Shown here: positions 22,482 to 32,372 of the stretch, piece by piece | How positions within the stretch are numbered: the first letter of the stretch is position 1 | How the letters are laid out: each line of letters begins with the position of its first letter | Origin: Desulfobulbaceae bacterium | GTDB lineage: Bacteria; Desulfobacterota; Desulfobulbia; Desulfobulbales; Desulfobulbaceae | Assembly: GCA_003508005.1 (NCBI GenBank) | Contig: DNUE01000015.1 | Location: forward strand, 1 to 47,931 | Length of the DNA: 47,931 nucleotides | Direction of reading: 5' to 3' | Program-made: the position numbers and the translations under genes | Notes under the pieces: model-generated | Seen by the model: only the letters and a program-made list of their open reading frames with translations | The model's database searches: none | What the model was told of the DNA's origin: nothing

Positions 22482-25160
22482 ATGCAGGTATCATTGAGAC
22501 TCTTTTCTTTTCTGAAACGGATCCCCGCGGCCGTCCTGCCGGTGCTTGTTCTTCTCTGCTGCCTGAGCCTAACCAGCGCGCGTGCCGCCGAGCAAAATAC
22601 CGCCTTTGTCCCCTTTAAAATCAATGCCCCTGATCCACTGGCGCTGGGCAAGCAGGCTGACGATGCCCTGAAGCAGGAACTCGAGGCAAAGAAATTCGCT
22701 GTTCTCTCCCGTGAAGAAGCCGCCAAGCTGGTGGATTACGAACGTTCCTGGCCGCCCGGTCCCGAAGTGATTGCCCGTATTGCCCGGCAGACGGGCCTCG
22801 ATTATGTTGCCATCGCCAGCCTGACGCAAATCGCCGACCAGCTGAGCATCGACATTCAGGTCTTCGACACCCTGACGGACGGGGCCGCGCATTCCTCCTA
22901 TCGTGCCGCTGTCCCCGCCTCGGATCTGAAGGATCTCGTCCGCGAGACCGTCAACGATATTCTCGGCTACACTCAGAGCAGCTTCATGGTTGCCTCGATT
23001 GAAGCCGCCGGCAACGAACGGATCGATTCTGGGGCCATCCTGCGCAAAATAACCACCAAAACCGGTGATTATTATGATCCGGCCCGTCTCAAGGAAGACC
23101 TGAAGGCCATCTTTTCCATGGGCTATTTCGAATCCGTGGAGATCGAGGCCGCCGATGCAGACAAGGGCAAGGCGGTCGTCTTCCGGGTCAAGGAAAAACC
23201 GGTGATCAACAAGGTCCTGATCAGCGGCACCGATGAGCTCGAGGAGCAGCAGGTCCGTGATGCCGCCAGCATCACCCCGAACACCATCCTGAATCCCACC
23301 CGGCTCAACGAGGCCGTGGAGCGGATCAACGAGCTGTACAAGTCCAAGGGCTATTACAACACCAAGACCAGCGTCGACATCACCTATCCCGCGGAAGGAA
23401 CCGCCGAGGTCCGCTTCACTGTCGAGGAAGGTACGGAGGTCTTCATCGGCGAGATTCTCTTCAAGGGCAACACCTCCTTTGATTCCGGCGACCTGGAAGA
23501 TGTCATCGAAACCTCCACCCGGGGCTGGCTCTCCTGGATCACCGAGTCCGGGGTGCTGAAAAAAGACCTCCTCACCCAGGATGCCGCCAAGATCGGCGTA
23601 TTCTATCAGAACAACGGTTATATCGAGGCCAAGGTGGCGGAACCCGTGGTGGAACAGAAGGACGATAAACTGATCATCACCTTTGCCATCGAGGAAGGAC
23701 CCCGTTTCCGGGTTGGCACCGTTGACATCCAGGGCGACCTGATCGAAAGCAAGGATAAGCTGATTGACCGCCTGAAGATCAGAAAAGAGGAGTTTCTCAA
23801 TCGCCAGGTCCTGCGCTCCGACAACCTCATGCTCACCGACCTCTACGCCGAACAGGGCTACGCCTTTGCCGAGGTGCGTCCCCGGGTCGACAAAGCCGGG
23901 GAGAGCAAGCGGGTGGACATCGTCCTGGAGATTGACCAGGGCCCCCTCGTCTATTTCAACCGGATCGAGATCCAGGGGAACACCAGGACCCGCGACAATG
24001 TCATCCGCCGCGATCTGAGCATCAAGGAGGGTGGGCTCTTCGACTCAAAGGCGATCAGGAAGTCCACGCAAGACCTGCAGCGGCTTGACTATTTCGATGA
24101 GGTGAGCATCACCCCGCAGCCCTCGTTAAAGGAAGACCAGATGGACGTGCAGGTGAACGTCAAGGAAAAATCCACCGGCCAGTTCAGCATAGGTGCCGGC
24201 TACAGCTCAGCCGACAACTTGCTGTTCATGGCGGAGATCTCCGAAAACAACCTTTTCGGCACCGGCAACCGGCTTTCTCTGGCCGCCGACGTCAGCAGCG
24301 TCACCAACCGCTTCAACCTGGGATTCACCAATCCCCGGATTTTCGATTCCAACGTCCTGGCCGGCCTCGACCTGTTCAACTGGTATAAGGAATACGACGA
24401 TTACACCAAGGAATCAACGGGCGGCGGTGTCCGCCTCGGCCATTACCTGATTGAGAAATGGCGGATCAACTACGGCTACTCGTACACCGACACTGACCTG
24501 ACCGATGTGAAGCCCTACGCCTCCATCGTCATCAGGGAATCCATGGACATCCATATCACCAGCGCCCTGCATCTTTCTCTCTCCCGGGATAGCCGCGACC
24601 ACCTCTACAACACGACCAAAGGCTCGGTCAATGTGCTCAGCATGGAGTATGCCGGCGGAGTCATGGGCGGGGAGGCGGCATTCACCAAGCTTGAGGGCTC
24701 GACCAGCTGGTTTTTCCCTCTGCCGTGGAGCACGGTATTCCACATCAAGGGCGCGGCCGGCAAGATCTATGAAAACGAGGAAGGCATGCTGCCGGTCTAC
24801 GAGCACTTCTACCTGGGCGGCCTGAACTCGATCCGCGGCTTCAAAAGCTCCCATGTCAGCCCCAAGGACCCGGTGACCAATGAACGGATCGGCGGCGACA
24901 AGATGTGGTACACCAACATCGAACTCACCTTCCCGCTGTTCGAGGAAGCGGGCCTGCGCGGCGTGGTCTTCACCGATTTCGGCAACGTCTACGCGGTGGA
25001 GGAGGACTGGGAGTTCGACAAGATCAAGAAAGCGGCGGGCGTCGGCTTCCGCTGGCTTTCCCCCTTGGGTCCCCTGCGCCTGGAATGGGGCTACAATCTT
25101 GACCCCGATCCCGACGAGGACTCCTCGGTATGGGACTTCAGTATCGGCGGGGCCTTCTGA
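22482..25160 (+). CDS. bamA: outer membrane protein assembly factor BamA with extra N-terminal domain
   Basis: This 892-residue protein folds and inserts beta-barrels into the outer membrane. It has a signal peptide (ending near SARAAE), an additional alpha/beta domain at about 40-165 (FVPFKINAPDPLALGKQ, VDYERSWPPGPEVIARIARQ) that resembles the TolB/LpoB N-terminal type, then five POTRA repeats (about 165-550) and the 16-strand barrel. The barrel keeps the essential loop motif SIRGF (VRGF in E. coli). The added domain explains why it is about 80 residues longer than E. coli BamA; such domains occur in deltaproteobacterial homologues. The ATG follows AGGA by nine bases. Downstream genes for the folding helper SurA and others lie on the same strand. 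Confidence 0.95.
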   Translation: MQVSLRLFSFLKRIPAAVLPVLVLLCCLSLTSARAAEQNTAFVPFKINAPDPLALGKQADDALKQELEAKKFAVLSREEAAKLVDYERSWPPGPEVIARIARQTGLDYVAIASLTQIADQLSIDIQVFDTLTDGAAHSSYRAAVPASDLKDLVRETVNDILGYTQSSFMVASIEAAGNERIDSGAILRKITTKTGDYYDPARLKEDLKAIFSMGYFESVEIEAADADKGKAVVFRVKEKPVINKVLISGTDELEEQQVRDAASITPNTILNPTRLNEAVERINELYKSKGYYNTKTSVDITYPAEGTAEVRFTVEEGTEVFIGEILFKGNTSFDSGDLEDVIETSTRGWLSWITESGVLKKDLLTQDAAKIGVFYQNNGYIEAKVAEPVVEQKDDKLIITFAIEEGPRFRVGTVDIQGDLIESKDKLIDRLKIRKEEFLNRQVLRSDNLMLTDLYAEQGYAFAEVRPRVDKAGESKRVDIVLEIDQGPLVYFNRIEIQGNTRTRDNVIRRDLSIKEGGLFDSKAIRKSTQDLQRLDYFDEVSITPQPSLKEDQMDVQVNVKEKSTGQFSIGAGYSSADNLLFMAEISENNLFGTGNRLSLAADVSSVTNRFNLGFTNPRIFDSNVLAGLDLFNWYKEYDDYTKESTGGGVRLGHYLIEKWRINYGYSYTDTDLTDVKPYASIVIRESMDIHITSALHLSLSRDSRDHLYNTTKGSVNVLSMEYAGGVMGGEAAFTKLEGSTSWFFPLPWSTVFHIKGAAGKIYENEEGMLPVYEHFYLGGLNSIRGFKSSHVSPKDPVTNERIGGDKMWYTNIELTFPLFEEAGLRGVVFTDFGNVYAVEEDWEFDKIKKAAGVGFRWLSPLGPLRLEWGYNLDPDPDEDSSVWDFSIGGAF

Positions 25161-25205
25161 CCGTTCCCCAGGTTCTGTTACTCAATAAGACCGGCTGACC
25201 CAACC

Positions 25206-28200
25206 ATGCAGTCGATATCCAAGCGGCTGCAGGACAGCCGGTCGTCATTGGACATCTGCGGCCTGCGCGGCAGCAGCGGTGCGCTCTTTCTGGCCCGGAT
25301 CGCCACCGGCCTGCAGCGGACGGTCTGCTGCATCGTGCCGGCCGACGAGCAACTGGAAAGCCTCGGCCGGGACATCCAACTCTTCAGCGACGTTCCCGTC
25401 CTCTCTTACCCGAGTTTCGAGATTCCCCCCTATACCCCCCTGTCTCCGGACCCCGCAACGGTGGCCCAACGGCTGGCCACCCTGCACCGCCTGCAGAATA
25501 TCGCCGGACCCTGCATTGTCCTGACCTCGGCCGAAGCCGTGCTGCGGAAAATCCTGCCCCGAACCGTGCTTGGAAGACACTGCGAACTGATCATGGCCGG
25601 CGAGGAAACAGACCGCGACAAGCTGACAGCCTCCCTCATCGGTGCCGGTTATCAGATGAGCGCCATGGTGCAGCACGAGGGTGACCTGGCGGTCAGAGGC
25701 GGGATCGTCGACATTTATGCCCCGGCCACTTCCTCAACAAGCCAGGGGCCCCTGCGTCTTGATTTTTTCGGCGACACCATCGAATCGATCAGGATCTTTG
25801 ACCCGGTCACCCAGCGTTCCATTGCAGAAGTCGACGAGGCCGTCATCCTGCCCGTCTCTGATACCCTGTTTCCGTCCGCAAACCGCGATCCGGCATGGAA
25901 AATATTTCTGCGGCAGGCCGCGGCAGAGTATCAATGGCCCCGGGATGCGGGCGATGAACTGATCACCCGGCTCATGGATCGGATACGTTTCACCGGCATC
26001 GAATTTTATCTGCCTCTGATCTACGAGGTGGAAGAGCCGGTGCAGACCCTTTTCACCTATCTGCCCGCGGACTCTGTCCCTGTTCTCTATGAACCAGCGG
26101 AGATCATCCGGCGGGTCAACCTGGTCTGGGACCGGATCAATGCCAATTACCAGGAAGCCCTCAGCAAGGATTTCGCCGTGCTGCCTCCGGCAAAGCTCTT
26201 TCTTAGCCGGGAGACCCTGCTGCAGGAAACGGCAGAGATGCAGGCCCTGCATCTCTGCTCCCTGCAAGATCCTGACAGTTCCCATGAACAGGCCCTGGTC
26301 AGCACCGGGGACCATACCCTCCTTGCCCAGGAACTTGCGCTGAACCGGAAAAAACGCGGCAGTCTCGCGCCCCTGGTGGACCGGCTCAAGACATGGCTGC
26401 AGCGCGGCGACCGAACAGTCTTGGCCTGCCGCTCCAGCCGCCAGGCCGCCCATCTCCGGGAAATGCTCGCCGAATACCAGCTGCCCACGACGCAAACACG
26501 CGCCCCCCTCAACCTCCAGTTCCAGGGCGACGCACCCTCCCTGCTGCTGGTGGAGCACCCCCTGGAGCGCGGCTTTGATCTGCCCGAAGAAGGACTCCAC
26601 TTCCTCTCGGCCACCGAGATGTTCGGCGATAAGCGGCTGCGGGCGGAGGGCCGAAAGAAGGAGGTCCCGGAAGACCTGGAGCCATTGGCGGTGGAAGAAC
26701 TTGCCCTCGGCGCCTTTGTCGTGCACAGGGATCATGGGGTAGGAGTGTTCCAGGGCCTTCTGAACATAGAGTTCGCCGACCAGAAGGGGGACTTCATGCA
26801 GATCGAATACCGGGACGGGGCCAAATTGTATGTACCGGTGGACCGCCTGCACTGGGTCAACCGCTATCAGGGCCTCACTGACCAGGAGCCGAGACTCGAC
26901 CAGCTGGGCTCCAGCAAATGGCAGAGCACCAAGAACAAGGTCAGCGAGGCAGTGTGGAAGGTGGCCCAGGACCTGCTGGACATCTATGCCCGGCGTGCCC
27001 TGCGGGAGGGCCATGCCTTTTCCCGGCCCGGCGAACTCTACCATGAATTGGAACAGTCCTTTCCCTATGACGAGACCAGCGGCCAGATGAAGGCCATCGA
27101 CCAGGTCATGGACGACCTGAGCGCGGACCAGCCCATGGACCGGCTGGTGTGCGGCGATGTCGGCTACGGCAAGACCGAGGTGGCCGCGCGGGCTGCGTTC
27201 AAGGCGATCGAGGACGGCTTTCAGGTCGCGGTGCTGGTGCCGACCACGGTCCTGGCCGAGCAGCACGCGGCCACTTTCCGCGACCGCTTTGCCACCTTCC
27301 CGGTCACCGTGGCCTGCCTGAACCGCTTCCGAACCCCCGCGGAGCAGAAGGCGATCGTCCGCGATCTTGCCGCCGGCCGCATCGACCTGATCATCGGCAC
27401 CCATCGCCTGCTGTCCAAGGACATCGCCTTTCACAAGCTGGGTCTGCTGGTCATCGACGAGGAGCACCGCTTCGGGGTGACCCACAAGGAAAAAATCAAA
27501 AGAATCCGCTCAGAGGTGGACGTGCTCACCCTCACCGCCACGCCGATCCCCCGCACCCTGCAGATGTCGCTGCTCGGCATCCGCGACCTGTCAGTGATTT
27601 CGACCCCGCCGCAGAAAAGAAGGTCGATCAAGACCTTTTTGGCCCACTATGATGACCTGGTGATCAGGGAGGCCATCGTCAAGGAGACGCAGCGCGGCGG
27701 CCAGGTTTTTTTTGTGCACAACCGGGTCAGGAGCATCGGCCGGATCGCCCAGAGTATCGAGAACCTGGTGCCGGACTGCCGGATCGCCGTGGCCCACGGC
27801 CAGATGCCCGGTCATCTCCTCGAGGAGATCATGGTCAAGTTCATCAACCAAGAGATCGATGTCCTGGTCTGCACCACCATTGTCGAGTCCGGCCTGGACA
27901 TCCCCAACGCCAACACCATCATCATCAACCGGGCGGACCAGATGGGCCTGGCGGACATCTACCAGCTGCGGGGCCGGGTCGGGCGTTCCAGCCGGCAGTC
28001 CTACGCCTACCTCCTGGTCCCCACGCTGGAAAGCCTGACCAGCGATGCCCGGCGGCGGCTGCAGGCCCTGATGGACTGCAACGAACTGGGAGGCGGCTTC
28101 AAGCTGGCGATGAATGACCTGCAGATCAGGGGCGGCGGCAACCTGCTGGGGATTTCCCAGAGCGGTCATATTGCCGCGGTGGGCTATGACCTCTACCTGG

Positions 28201-28736
28201 AACTGCTCCAGTCCACGGTGGCCGATCTGAAAAGCAGGGCGGTCGGCGGGCAGACGGCCGCGTCCCTGGAGTTTGACCCGGAAATCAAGCTCAAAGTCAA
28301 TGCCTTTCTCCCCCAGGACTATATCGAGGACACGGCGCAGCGCTACCATCTTTACCGCAGAATCGCTGCTGCCGGCAGCAGATCGCCCGAGGAACTGGCC
28401 GACCTGCACTCGGAGCTGGTCGATCGCTATGGCGCCCTGCCGCGCGAGGCGGAAACGCTGTTCGCGATTATCGGCCTTAAACAGCGCCTTCGGAGCTTAG
28501 GCATATCCAAACTGGAGCAGTCTGCCGATGCGCTGATCTTCTCCTTCATCAAGGAGACCCCGGTGACCCCGCAGGCCATCCTGAACCTGGTCCGCCAGCC
28601 GCCGCGGAAAAACGCGCCCGCCAGCCGCCTGACGCCGGACAGCCGGCTGATCGTTTCGCTGCCTGCCGGCAGCGACTTGTTCGCCGCCGTCGCCACGATC
28701 CTGGCCGCGCTGGCAGGGGAACCGGCCGCAGCATGA
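25206..28736 (+). CDS. mfd: transcription-repair coupling factor Mfd
   Basis: This 1176-residue DNA translocase removes RNA polymerase stalled at lesions and recruits UvrA. The UvrB-like N-terminal module is seen (residues about 1-330, VRGGIVDIYAP), then the polymerase-interacting domain (FVVHRDHGVGVFQGL, about 500), the RecG-like helicase with Walker A CGDVGYGKTE (about 648) and DEEH box VIDEEHRFGV (about 750), motif LTATPIPRTLQMSLLGIRD, motif VI YQLRGRVGRSSR, and the TRCF C-terminal domain. Length and order are standard. Its stop overlaps the start of the HAD gene (ATGA), so these two are coupled. Confidence 0.97.
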   Translation: MQSISKRLQDSRSSLDICGLRGSSGALFLARIATGLQRTVCCIVPADEQLESLGRDIQLFSDVPVLSYPSFEIPPYTPLSPDPATVAQRLATLHRLQNIAGPCIVLTSAEAVLRKILPRTVLGRHCELIMAGEETDRDKLTASLIGAGYQMSAMVQHEGDLAVRGGIVDIYAPATSSTSQGPLRLDFFGDTIESIRIFDPVTQRSIAEVDEAVILPVSDTLFPSANRDPAWKIFLRQAAAEYQWPRDAGDELITRLMDRIRFTGIEFYLPLIYEVEEPVQTLFTYLPADSVPVLYEPAEIIRRVNLVWDRINANYQEALSKDFAVLPPAKLFLSRETLLQETAEMQALHLCSLQDPDSSHEQALVSTGDHTLLAQELALNRKKRGSLAPLVDRLKTWLQRGDRTVLACRSSRQAAHLREMLAEYQLPTTQTRAPLNLQFQGDAPSLLLVEHPLERGFDLPEEGLHFLSATEMFGDKRLRAEGRKKEVPEDLEPLAVEELALGAFVVHRDHGVGVFQGLLNIEFADQKGDFMQIEYRDGAKLYVPVDRLHWVNRYQGLTDQEPRLDQLGSSKWQSTKNKVSEAVWKVAQDLLDIYARRALREGHAFSRPGELYHELEQSFPYDETSGQMKAIDQVMDDLSADQPMDRLVCGDVGYGKTEVAARAAFKAIEDGFQVAVLVPTTVLAEQHAATFRDRFATFPVTVACLNRFRTPAEQKAIVRDLAAGRIDLIIGTHRLLSKDIAFHKLGLLVIDEEHRFGVTHKEKIKRIRSEVDVLTLTATPIPRTLQMSLLGIRDLSVISTPPQKRRSIKTFLAHYDDLVIREAIVKETQRGGQVFFVHNRVRSIGRIAQSIENLVPDCRIAVAHGQMPGHLLEEIMVKFINQEIDVLVCTTIVESGLDIPNANTIIINRADQMGLADIYQLRGRVGRSSRQSYAYLLVPTLESLTSDARRRLQALMDCNELGGGFKLAMNDLQIRGGGNLLGISQSGHIAAVGYDLYLELLQSTVADLKSRAVGGQTAASLEFDPEIKLKVNAFLPQDYIEDTAQRYHLYRRIAAAGSRSPEELADLHSELVDRYGALPREAETLFAIIGLKQRLRSLGISKLEQSADALIFSFIKETPVTPQAILNLVRQPPRKNAPASRLTPDSRLIVSLPAGSDLFAAVATILAALAGEPAAA

Positions 28737-29452
28737 ACACCCCGCCGAAAATTGCCCCGAACTTCGACTGGTCCGCCCTGGACACCGTCCTCCTCGACAT
28801 GGACGGGACCCTGCTGGACAAGCACTTTGACGATTATTTCTGGGAACAATATCTGCCCGAGCATTACAGCCTTGAGCATGATCTCACCGTGGCGGAAGCA
28901 AAGGACGAACTGCGCCGGCGCTATCAGCAGGTGGAAAACACCCTGGACTGGACCGATCTTGATTACTGGTCTGCCCAGCTTGGCCTTGACATTCCCGAGT
29001 TGAAGATCAGGATCAACCACCTCATCGATGTCCACCCCTACGTGCCCGACTTCCTTCGTTACTGCAGTAAGAGCGGAAAACAGGTCCACCTGGTCACCAA
29101 CGCCCACCCAAAGACCCTGGCAATCAAACTGGACCGGACGGATATCGGCCCGCTGTTCAACCGGATTATCTGTGCTGACGAGGTCGGCCTGGCCAAGGAG
29201 GATGAACGGTTCTGGCACCGGCTTGAACAGATGCTTTCCTTTGACCGGAGCCGCACCCTGCTGGCCGATGATACGGAAAAGGTCCTCCGGGCCGCGGAAC
29301 AGTACGGCATGGGCTTTCTGATCTATGTCGCCCGTCCCAGCAGCAGGAAACCCCCGCGTTTTTCCCTTCGTTACCCTTCCATAGAATACTTCAGCGAATT
29401 GATCCCCCAGCCCCTCCGGCGCTCTCCGCACGGCGCTTCCCACCCGGCCTGA
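28733..29452 (+). CDS. yrfG: HAD-superfamily nucleotidase (GMP/IMP nucleotidase YrfG-like)
   Basis: This 239-residue HAD phosphatase has motif I LLDMDGTLLD (nucleophile Asp and acid Asp), the YrfG-specific cap FDDYFWEQYLPEHY and TLDWTDLDYWSAQLGLDI, motif II VTNAHPKTL, the Lys in VGLAKED, and the terminal acidic motif LLADDTEKVL. E. coli YrfG hydrolyses GMP and IMP; the same activity is the best guess. Translation is coupled to mfd by an ATGA overlap, a pairing with no obvious functional reason beyond nucleotide balance during repair. The last ~20 residues are Arg/Pro-rich and not part of the fold. Confidence 0.88.
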   Translation: MNTPPKIAPNFDWSALDTVLLDMDGTLLDKHFDDYFWEQYLPEHYSLEHDLTVAEAKDELRRRYQQVENTLDWTDLDYWSAQLGLDIPELKIRINHLIDVHPYVPDFLRYCSKSGKQVHLVTNAHPKTLAIKLDRTDIGPLFNRIICADEVGLAKEDERFWHRLEQMLSFDRSRTLLADDTEKVLRAAEQYGMGFLIYVARPSSRKPPRFSLRYPSIEYFSELIPQPLRRSPHGASHPA

Positions 29453-29498
29453 AGTACACCGCACCTTTTCCGGACCTGGCCGGGAGAGTGGAAATTCA

Positions 29499-29527
29499 TT
29501 GCGACTTTACGGGGTTCTGTGTAAATA
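29499..29527 (+). promoter_or_regulatory. possible sigma-70 promoter upstream of the SurA-like gene
   Basis: TTGCGA (29499-29504), a 17-base spacer and TAAATA (29522-29527) precede the ATG at 29599, in a short AT-rich gap after the HAD gene. Confidence 0.4.
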
Positions 29528-29598
29528 ATAAGGTTTAATCCGTCCTCATCCAATTCCTGCTGAAAAGTCTCGGGTCGAGCTCGAGCAATGAACATTCC

Positions 29599-30585
29599 AT
29601 GAAACTGCTCTCAACCCTTCTTGCCCTGTCCCTGTTTCTCGCCATGGCCGCTTCCGCCACGGCTGAGGTGGTGGACCGGGTAGTCGCCATTGTCAATGAC
29701 GAGGTTATTACCCTCTCCGAAGTCAACGAGGAAGGAAAACCCCTTCTGCAGCGGGTGGCGGAAAACGTGCCGGCCTCGGATCTTGAGGATGCCCTGCAGG
29801 AGGCCAGGCGGACGATAATCGAGAAGATGATCGAAAAGAAGATCATGCTGCAGGAGGCAGCAAAGGCGAAGATATCCGTCAGCGACGACGAGGTGCAGAT
29901 GGCCCTTGACCGCATCCTGGACAAAAACAGGTCAACCATCGAGCAGTTCAGGAAGGAGATGGCAAAGCTCGGCATGACCGAGGCCCAGTACCGGGAAAAC
30001 CTGAAGGAACAGGTCCTCAGTTCCAAGCTGGTCAATCTGGAGATCCGTTCCAAGGTCATTATCCCGGAAGAGAAAATCATCGACTACTACGATACCCACT
30101 ATACGAACCGGGTGGAAGAGGGCGGCTATTATCTGCTCCAGATCGGCATCTCCCTCCCGGGCAAAGAAACCGCAGCGGCAGACAATACTGCCCGCAAGCA
30201 GGAGGCGAGAAAGAAGATTGAAGATATCCGGGGACTCGCTCTGGCCGGCCAGGACTTTAAGACCCTGGCCCGGCAGTACTCGGACCTGCCTTCCGCGGCC
30301 GACGGCGGCGAGATCGGGGTCCTGCGCAAAGACGAGATGCCCGCCGCCATGTTCGCCTCCATCGCCAAGGCAGAGCCCGGACAACTGACTGAGATCATTG
30401 AGACGGCAGCGGGCTACCAATTTTTCAAGGTGCTCTCCAGCCAGGAGGGGCAGATCATCGCCAAGGTGCCCTACGAATCCGTCAAGGATGAAATCTACGA
30501 TACCTTGTATCAGCAGGAGATGGAAGGACGCTTTGCCGAGTGGCTGAACAACAAAAAAAGCCAGGCCTATATAAAAATCCTGTAA
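29599..30585 (+). CDS. surA: periplasmic SurA-like peptidyl-prolyl isomerase
   Basis: This 328-residue chaperone has a signal peptide (ending near ASATAE), a SurA N-terminal domain (VDRVVAIVNDEVITLSEV, typical for the family) and one parvulin domain (LARQYSDLPSAADGGEIG, about residues 232-249, then GYQFFKVL). It escorts unfolded outer-membrane proteins to BamA. E. coli SurA has two parvulin domains; here only one is visible, as in many deltaproteobacterial homologues. It lies three genes after bamA, which supports the role in outer-membrane biogenesis. No strong ribosome binding site stands before the ATG. Confidence 0.9.
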   Translation: MKLLSTLLALSLFLAMAASATAEVVDRVVAIVNDEVITLSEVNEEGKPLLQRVAENVPASDLEDALQEARRTIIEKMIEKKIMLQEAAKAKISVSDDEVQMALDRILDKNRSTIEQFRKEMAKLGMTEAQYRENLKEQVLSSKLVNLEIRSKVIIPEEKIIDYYDTHYTNRVEEGGYYLLQIGISLPGKETAAADNTARKQEARKKIEDIRGLALAGQDFKTLARQYSDLPSAADGGEIGVLRKDEMPAAMFASIAKAEPGQLTEIIETAAGYQFFKVLSSQEGQIIAKVPYESVKDEIYDTLYQQEMEGRFAEWLNNKKSQAYIKIL

Positions 30586-30627
30586 CAGGCGGCCTTCAGT
30601 GATTTTTTTTGAGACGCAGAGGAGAAC

Positions 30628-31590
30628 ATGAACAAGCCCGGGATGAATGAAAACAGACTCCAGGATCAGGGCCAGGAACACATGGCTGGCTCTGACCATG
30701 CCGGCGCCTATCTCCGCAAGCTTCGCACTGAAAAGGGCTTAAGCGTCAAAGAGGTCTGCGAGGCGACCCGGATATCTGAAATCAATCTCACCGCCATGGA
30801 AAGCCAGGACTTTGCCGCCCTGCCCGCGGAAACCTTCACCCGGGGCCTGCTGACCATCTATGCCCGGTACCTGGGGGCAGACCCGGCGCACGTTGTCACC
30901 CGGTTCATGCGGGAACGGGAGCAAAAAAATCAGGGCGGCGGGAAACGCGCCCGGACCAGGCAGGCTAGCCACCGGATCCTCTCTCCCAAAAAACTTGCCG
31001 AACCGGCCCATATCTCTTCGATAACCATGGCCGCAGTTCTGCTGCTGTGCATCGTGATCCTCGTCACCGGGATCTGCATGTACACTTCGTGGAACCCCTT
31101 CAGCTTCCTGGTCAGGGAAACTGACTCGATACAGTCCGCGGTCATGCATGCCCTTCCGGGCGATACAGTGCCGGAGCCGAGCGCACAAGTTGCGGAAAGC
31201 GAGGTGATCGCGCCTGCGCCTGACGTAACCACGCCCACCGCTCCCGGAGCGCCGAAAGAGTCCGTCAGCCAAGGTGCCCCTGACCAGCCCTCCCCGGCCT
31301 CGGCAGCAACTTCCTCCACAGCCGCCGCCGGCTCGGACAGGGTAACCGTTGAGTTTCTCAAGGATACGAACTTGATACTCACCCGGGACAACGAAAAACC
31401 GATGAGCTCCATGTTCAAAAAGGGGGAGAAACAATCATGGCCAGTGACCGGCTCCATGCAGCTGACCTTTGATACGTCTGGAAGCGCCATGATTCTGGTC
31501 AACGGCCAAAAACTTCCCTTCCCCGGGGAAGTTGGCGGAAAGTACACTCTGAACCTCCCGGCAGACGCGCCCATCCCCTCCACCCCATGA
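30628..31590 (+). CDS. RodZ-like protein (HTH, one membrane helix, DUF4115)
   Basis: This 320-residue bitopic membrane protein has an N-terminal XRE-type helix-turn-helix (AYLRKLRTEKGLSVKEVCEA, about residues 31-50), a basic stretch, one membrane helix (TMAAVLLLCIVILVTGICMY), a Pro/Ala/Ser-rich linker of about 90 residues and a C-terminal DUF4115 beta domain (VTVEFLKDTNLILTRDNEK, LTFDTSGSAMILVNGQKL). Homologues anchor MreB filaments to the membrane and set cell width. GAGGAGA lies close before the ATG. The stop overlaps the recO start (ATGA). A bactofilin and an M23 peptidase, also shape-related, are encoded about 6 kb downstream. Confidence 0.88.
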   Translation: MNKPGMNENRLQDQGQEHMAGSDHAGAYLRKLRTEKGLSVKEVCEATRISEINLTAMESQDFAALPAETFTRGLLTIYARYLGADPAHVVTRFMREREQKNQGGGKRARTRQASHRILSPKKLAEPAHISSITMAAVLLLCIVILVTGICMYTSWNPFSFLVRETDSIQSAVMHALPGDTVPEPSAQVAESEVIAPAPDVTTPTAPGAPKESVSQGAPDQPSPASAATSSTAAAGSDRVTVEFLKDTNLILTRDNEKPMSSMFKKGEKQSWPVTGSMQLTFDTSGSAMILVNGQKLPFPGEVGGKYTLNLPADAPIPSTP

Positions 31591-32372
31591 GCAGCGGCCG
31601 CACCCGGGGCATCATTCTTCACGTCTCCGACCATGGCGAAGCGGACAAGATAATCACTTTGTACAGCCCGGACCTCGGCAGGGTCACCGGCATCGCCAAG
31701 GGCGCCAAGCGCAGCAAAAAACGCTTCGTCAACAAGCTGGAGGAGTTTTCCCTGCTGCAGATCATCTACCGCCCGGCCAGGGGTGACGGCCTGTTCATTC
31801 TCAGCGAGGCAGACCTGGAAAACGCCTATCTTTCCATCCGCACCCACTATGACCGGTACGTGGTGGCCATGTATGCTGGAGAACTCGCCCTCCGCTTCAC
31901 CAGGGAGCATGATCCTGATCCCGAGATTTTCTCGCTCCTTGCCTGGACGATGCAGGAGCTGACAGAGGAACGCGATCCGCTGGCGGTGGCGGCATTCTTC
32001 CACCTGCGGCTCCTCGGCGCGGCCGGCTATGAGCCCCAGCTTGCCCGTTGCGGATTGTGTAACGCTCCGGTGGAAAACGGGCGGGACTTTGCCCTGCATG
32101 TAGGCCGTGGCACCCTCGTCTGCGCCCGCTGCCTGAATGAACAGCGGGAAGCGGTTCTCCCTTTCAGCATGCAGACCCTCAAGTTCCTCCAGCATGCTCA
32201 GCACGCCGACCTGAAAAACCTCACCAGGCTCCGTCTTTCCCGGAACAATGCCCTGGAGGCCTTGCGCATCCTGCACCGGTACACCCAGCATCTGCTGCAG
32301 CATGATATCCATGCCTGGAGCCAGGTGCGCAAACTGGCAGGCGCTCAGACTCCGGATTCCCCATCAGCCTGA
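31587..32372 (+). CDS. recO: DNA repair protein RecO
   Basis: This 261-residue protein helps RecR load RecA at single-stranded gaps and anneals SSB-coated strands. The OB-fold start is clear (RGIILHVSDHGEADKIITLY, RVTGIAKGAKRSKKRF) and the zinc-binding cysteines are present (CGLCNAP and CARCL). Length is in the usual 230-270 range. The start is in an ATGA overlap with the RodZ-like gene. The 3' end overlaps the end of birA on the other strand by 28 bases, so no terminator separates the convergent pair. Confidence 0.95.
   Translation: MSSGRTRGIILHVSDHGEADKIITLYSPDLGRVTGIAKGAKRSKKRFVNKLEEFSLLQIIYRPARGDGLFILSEADLENAYLSIRTHYDRYVVAMYAGELALRFTREHDPDPEIFSLLAWTMQELTEERDPLAVAAFFHLRLLGAAGYEPQLARCGLCNAPVENGRDFALHVGRGTLVCARCLNEQREAVLPFSMQTLKFLQHAQHADLKNLTRLRLSRNNALEALRILHRYTQHLLQHDIHAWSQVRKLAGAQTPDSPSA

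Noticed and set aside
25734..27485. 583-codon open frame on the minus strand
   Set aside because: It lies wholly inside mfd in antisense; GC-rich codon bias gives long shadow frames. The peptide has no recognisable domain.
30930..32312. 460-codon open frame on the minus strand
   Set aside because: Antisense to the RodZ-like gene and recO, both clear families; low-complexity translation without motifs.
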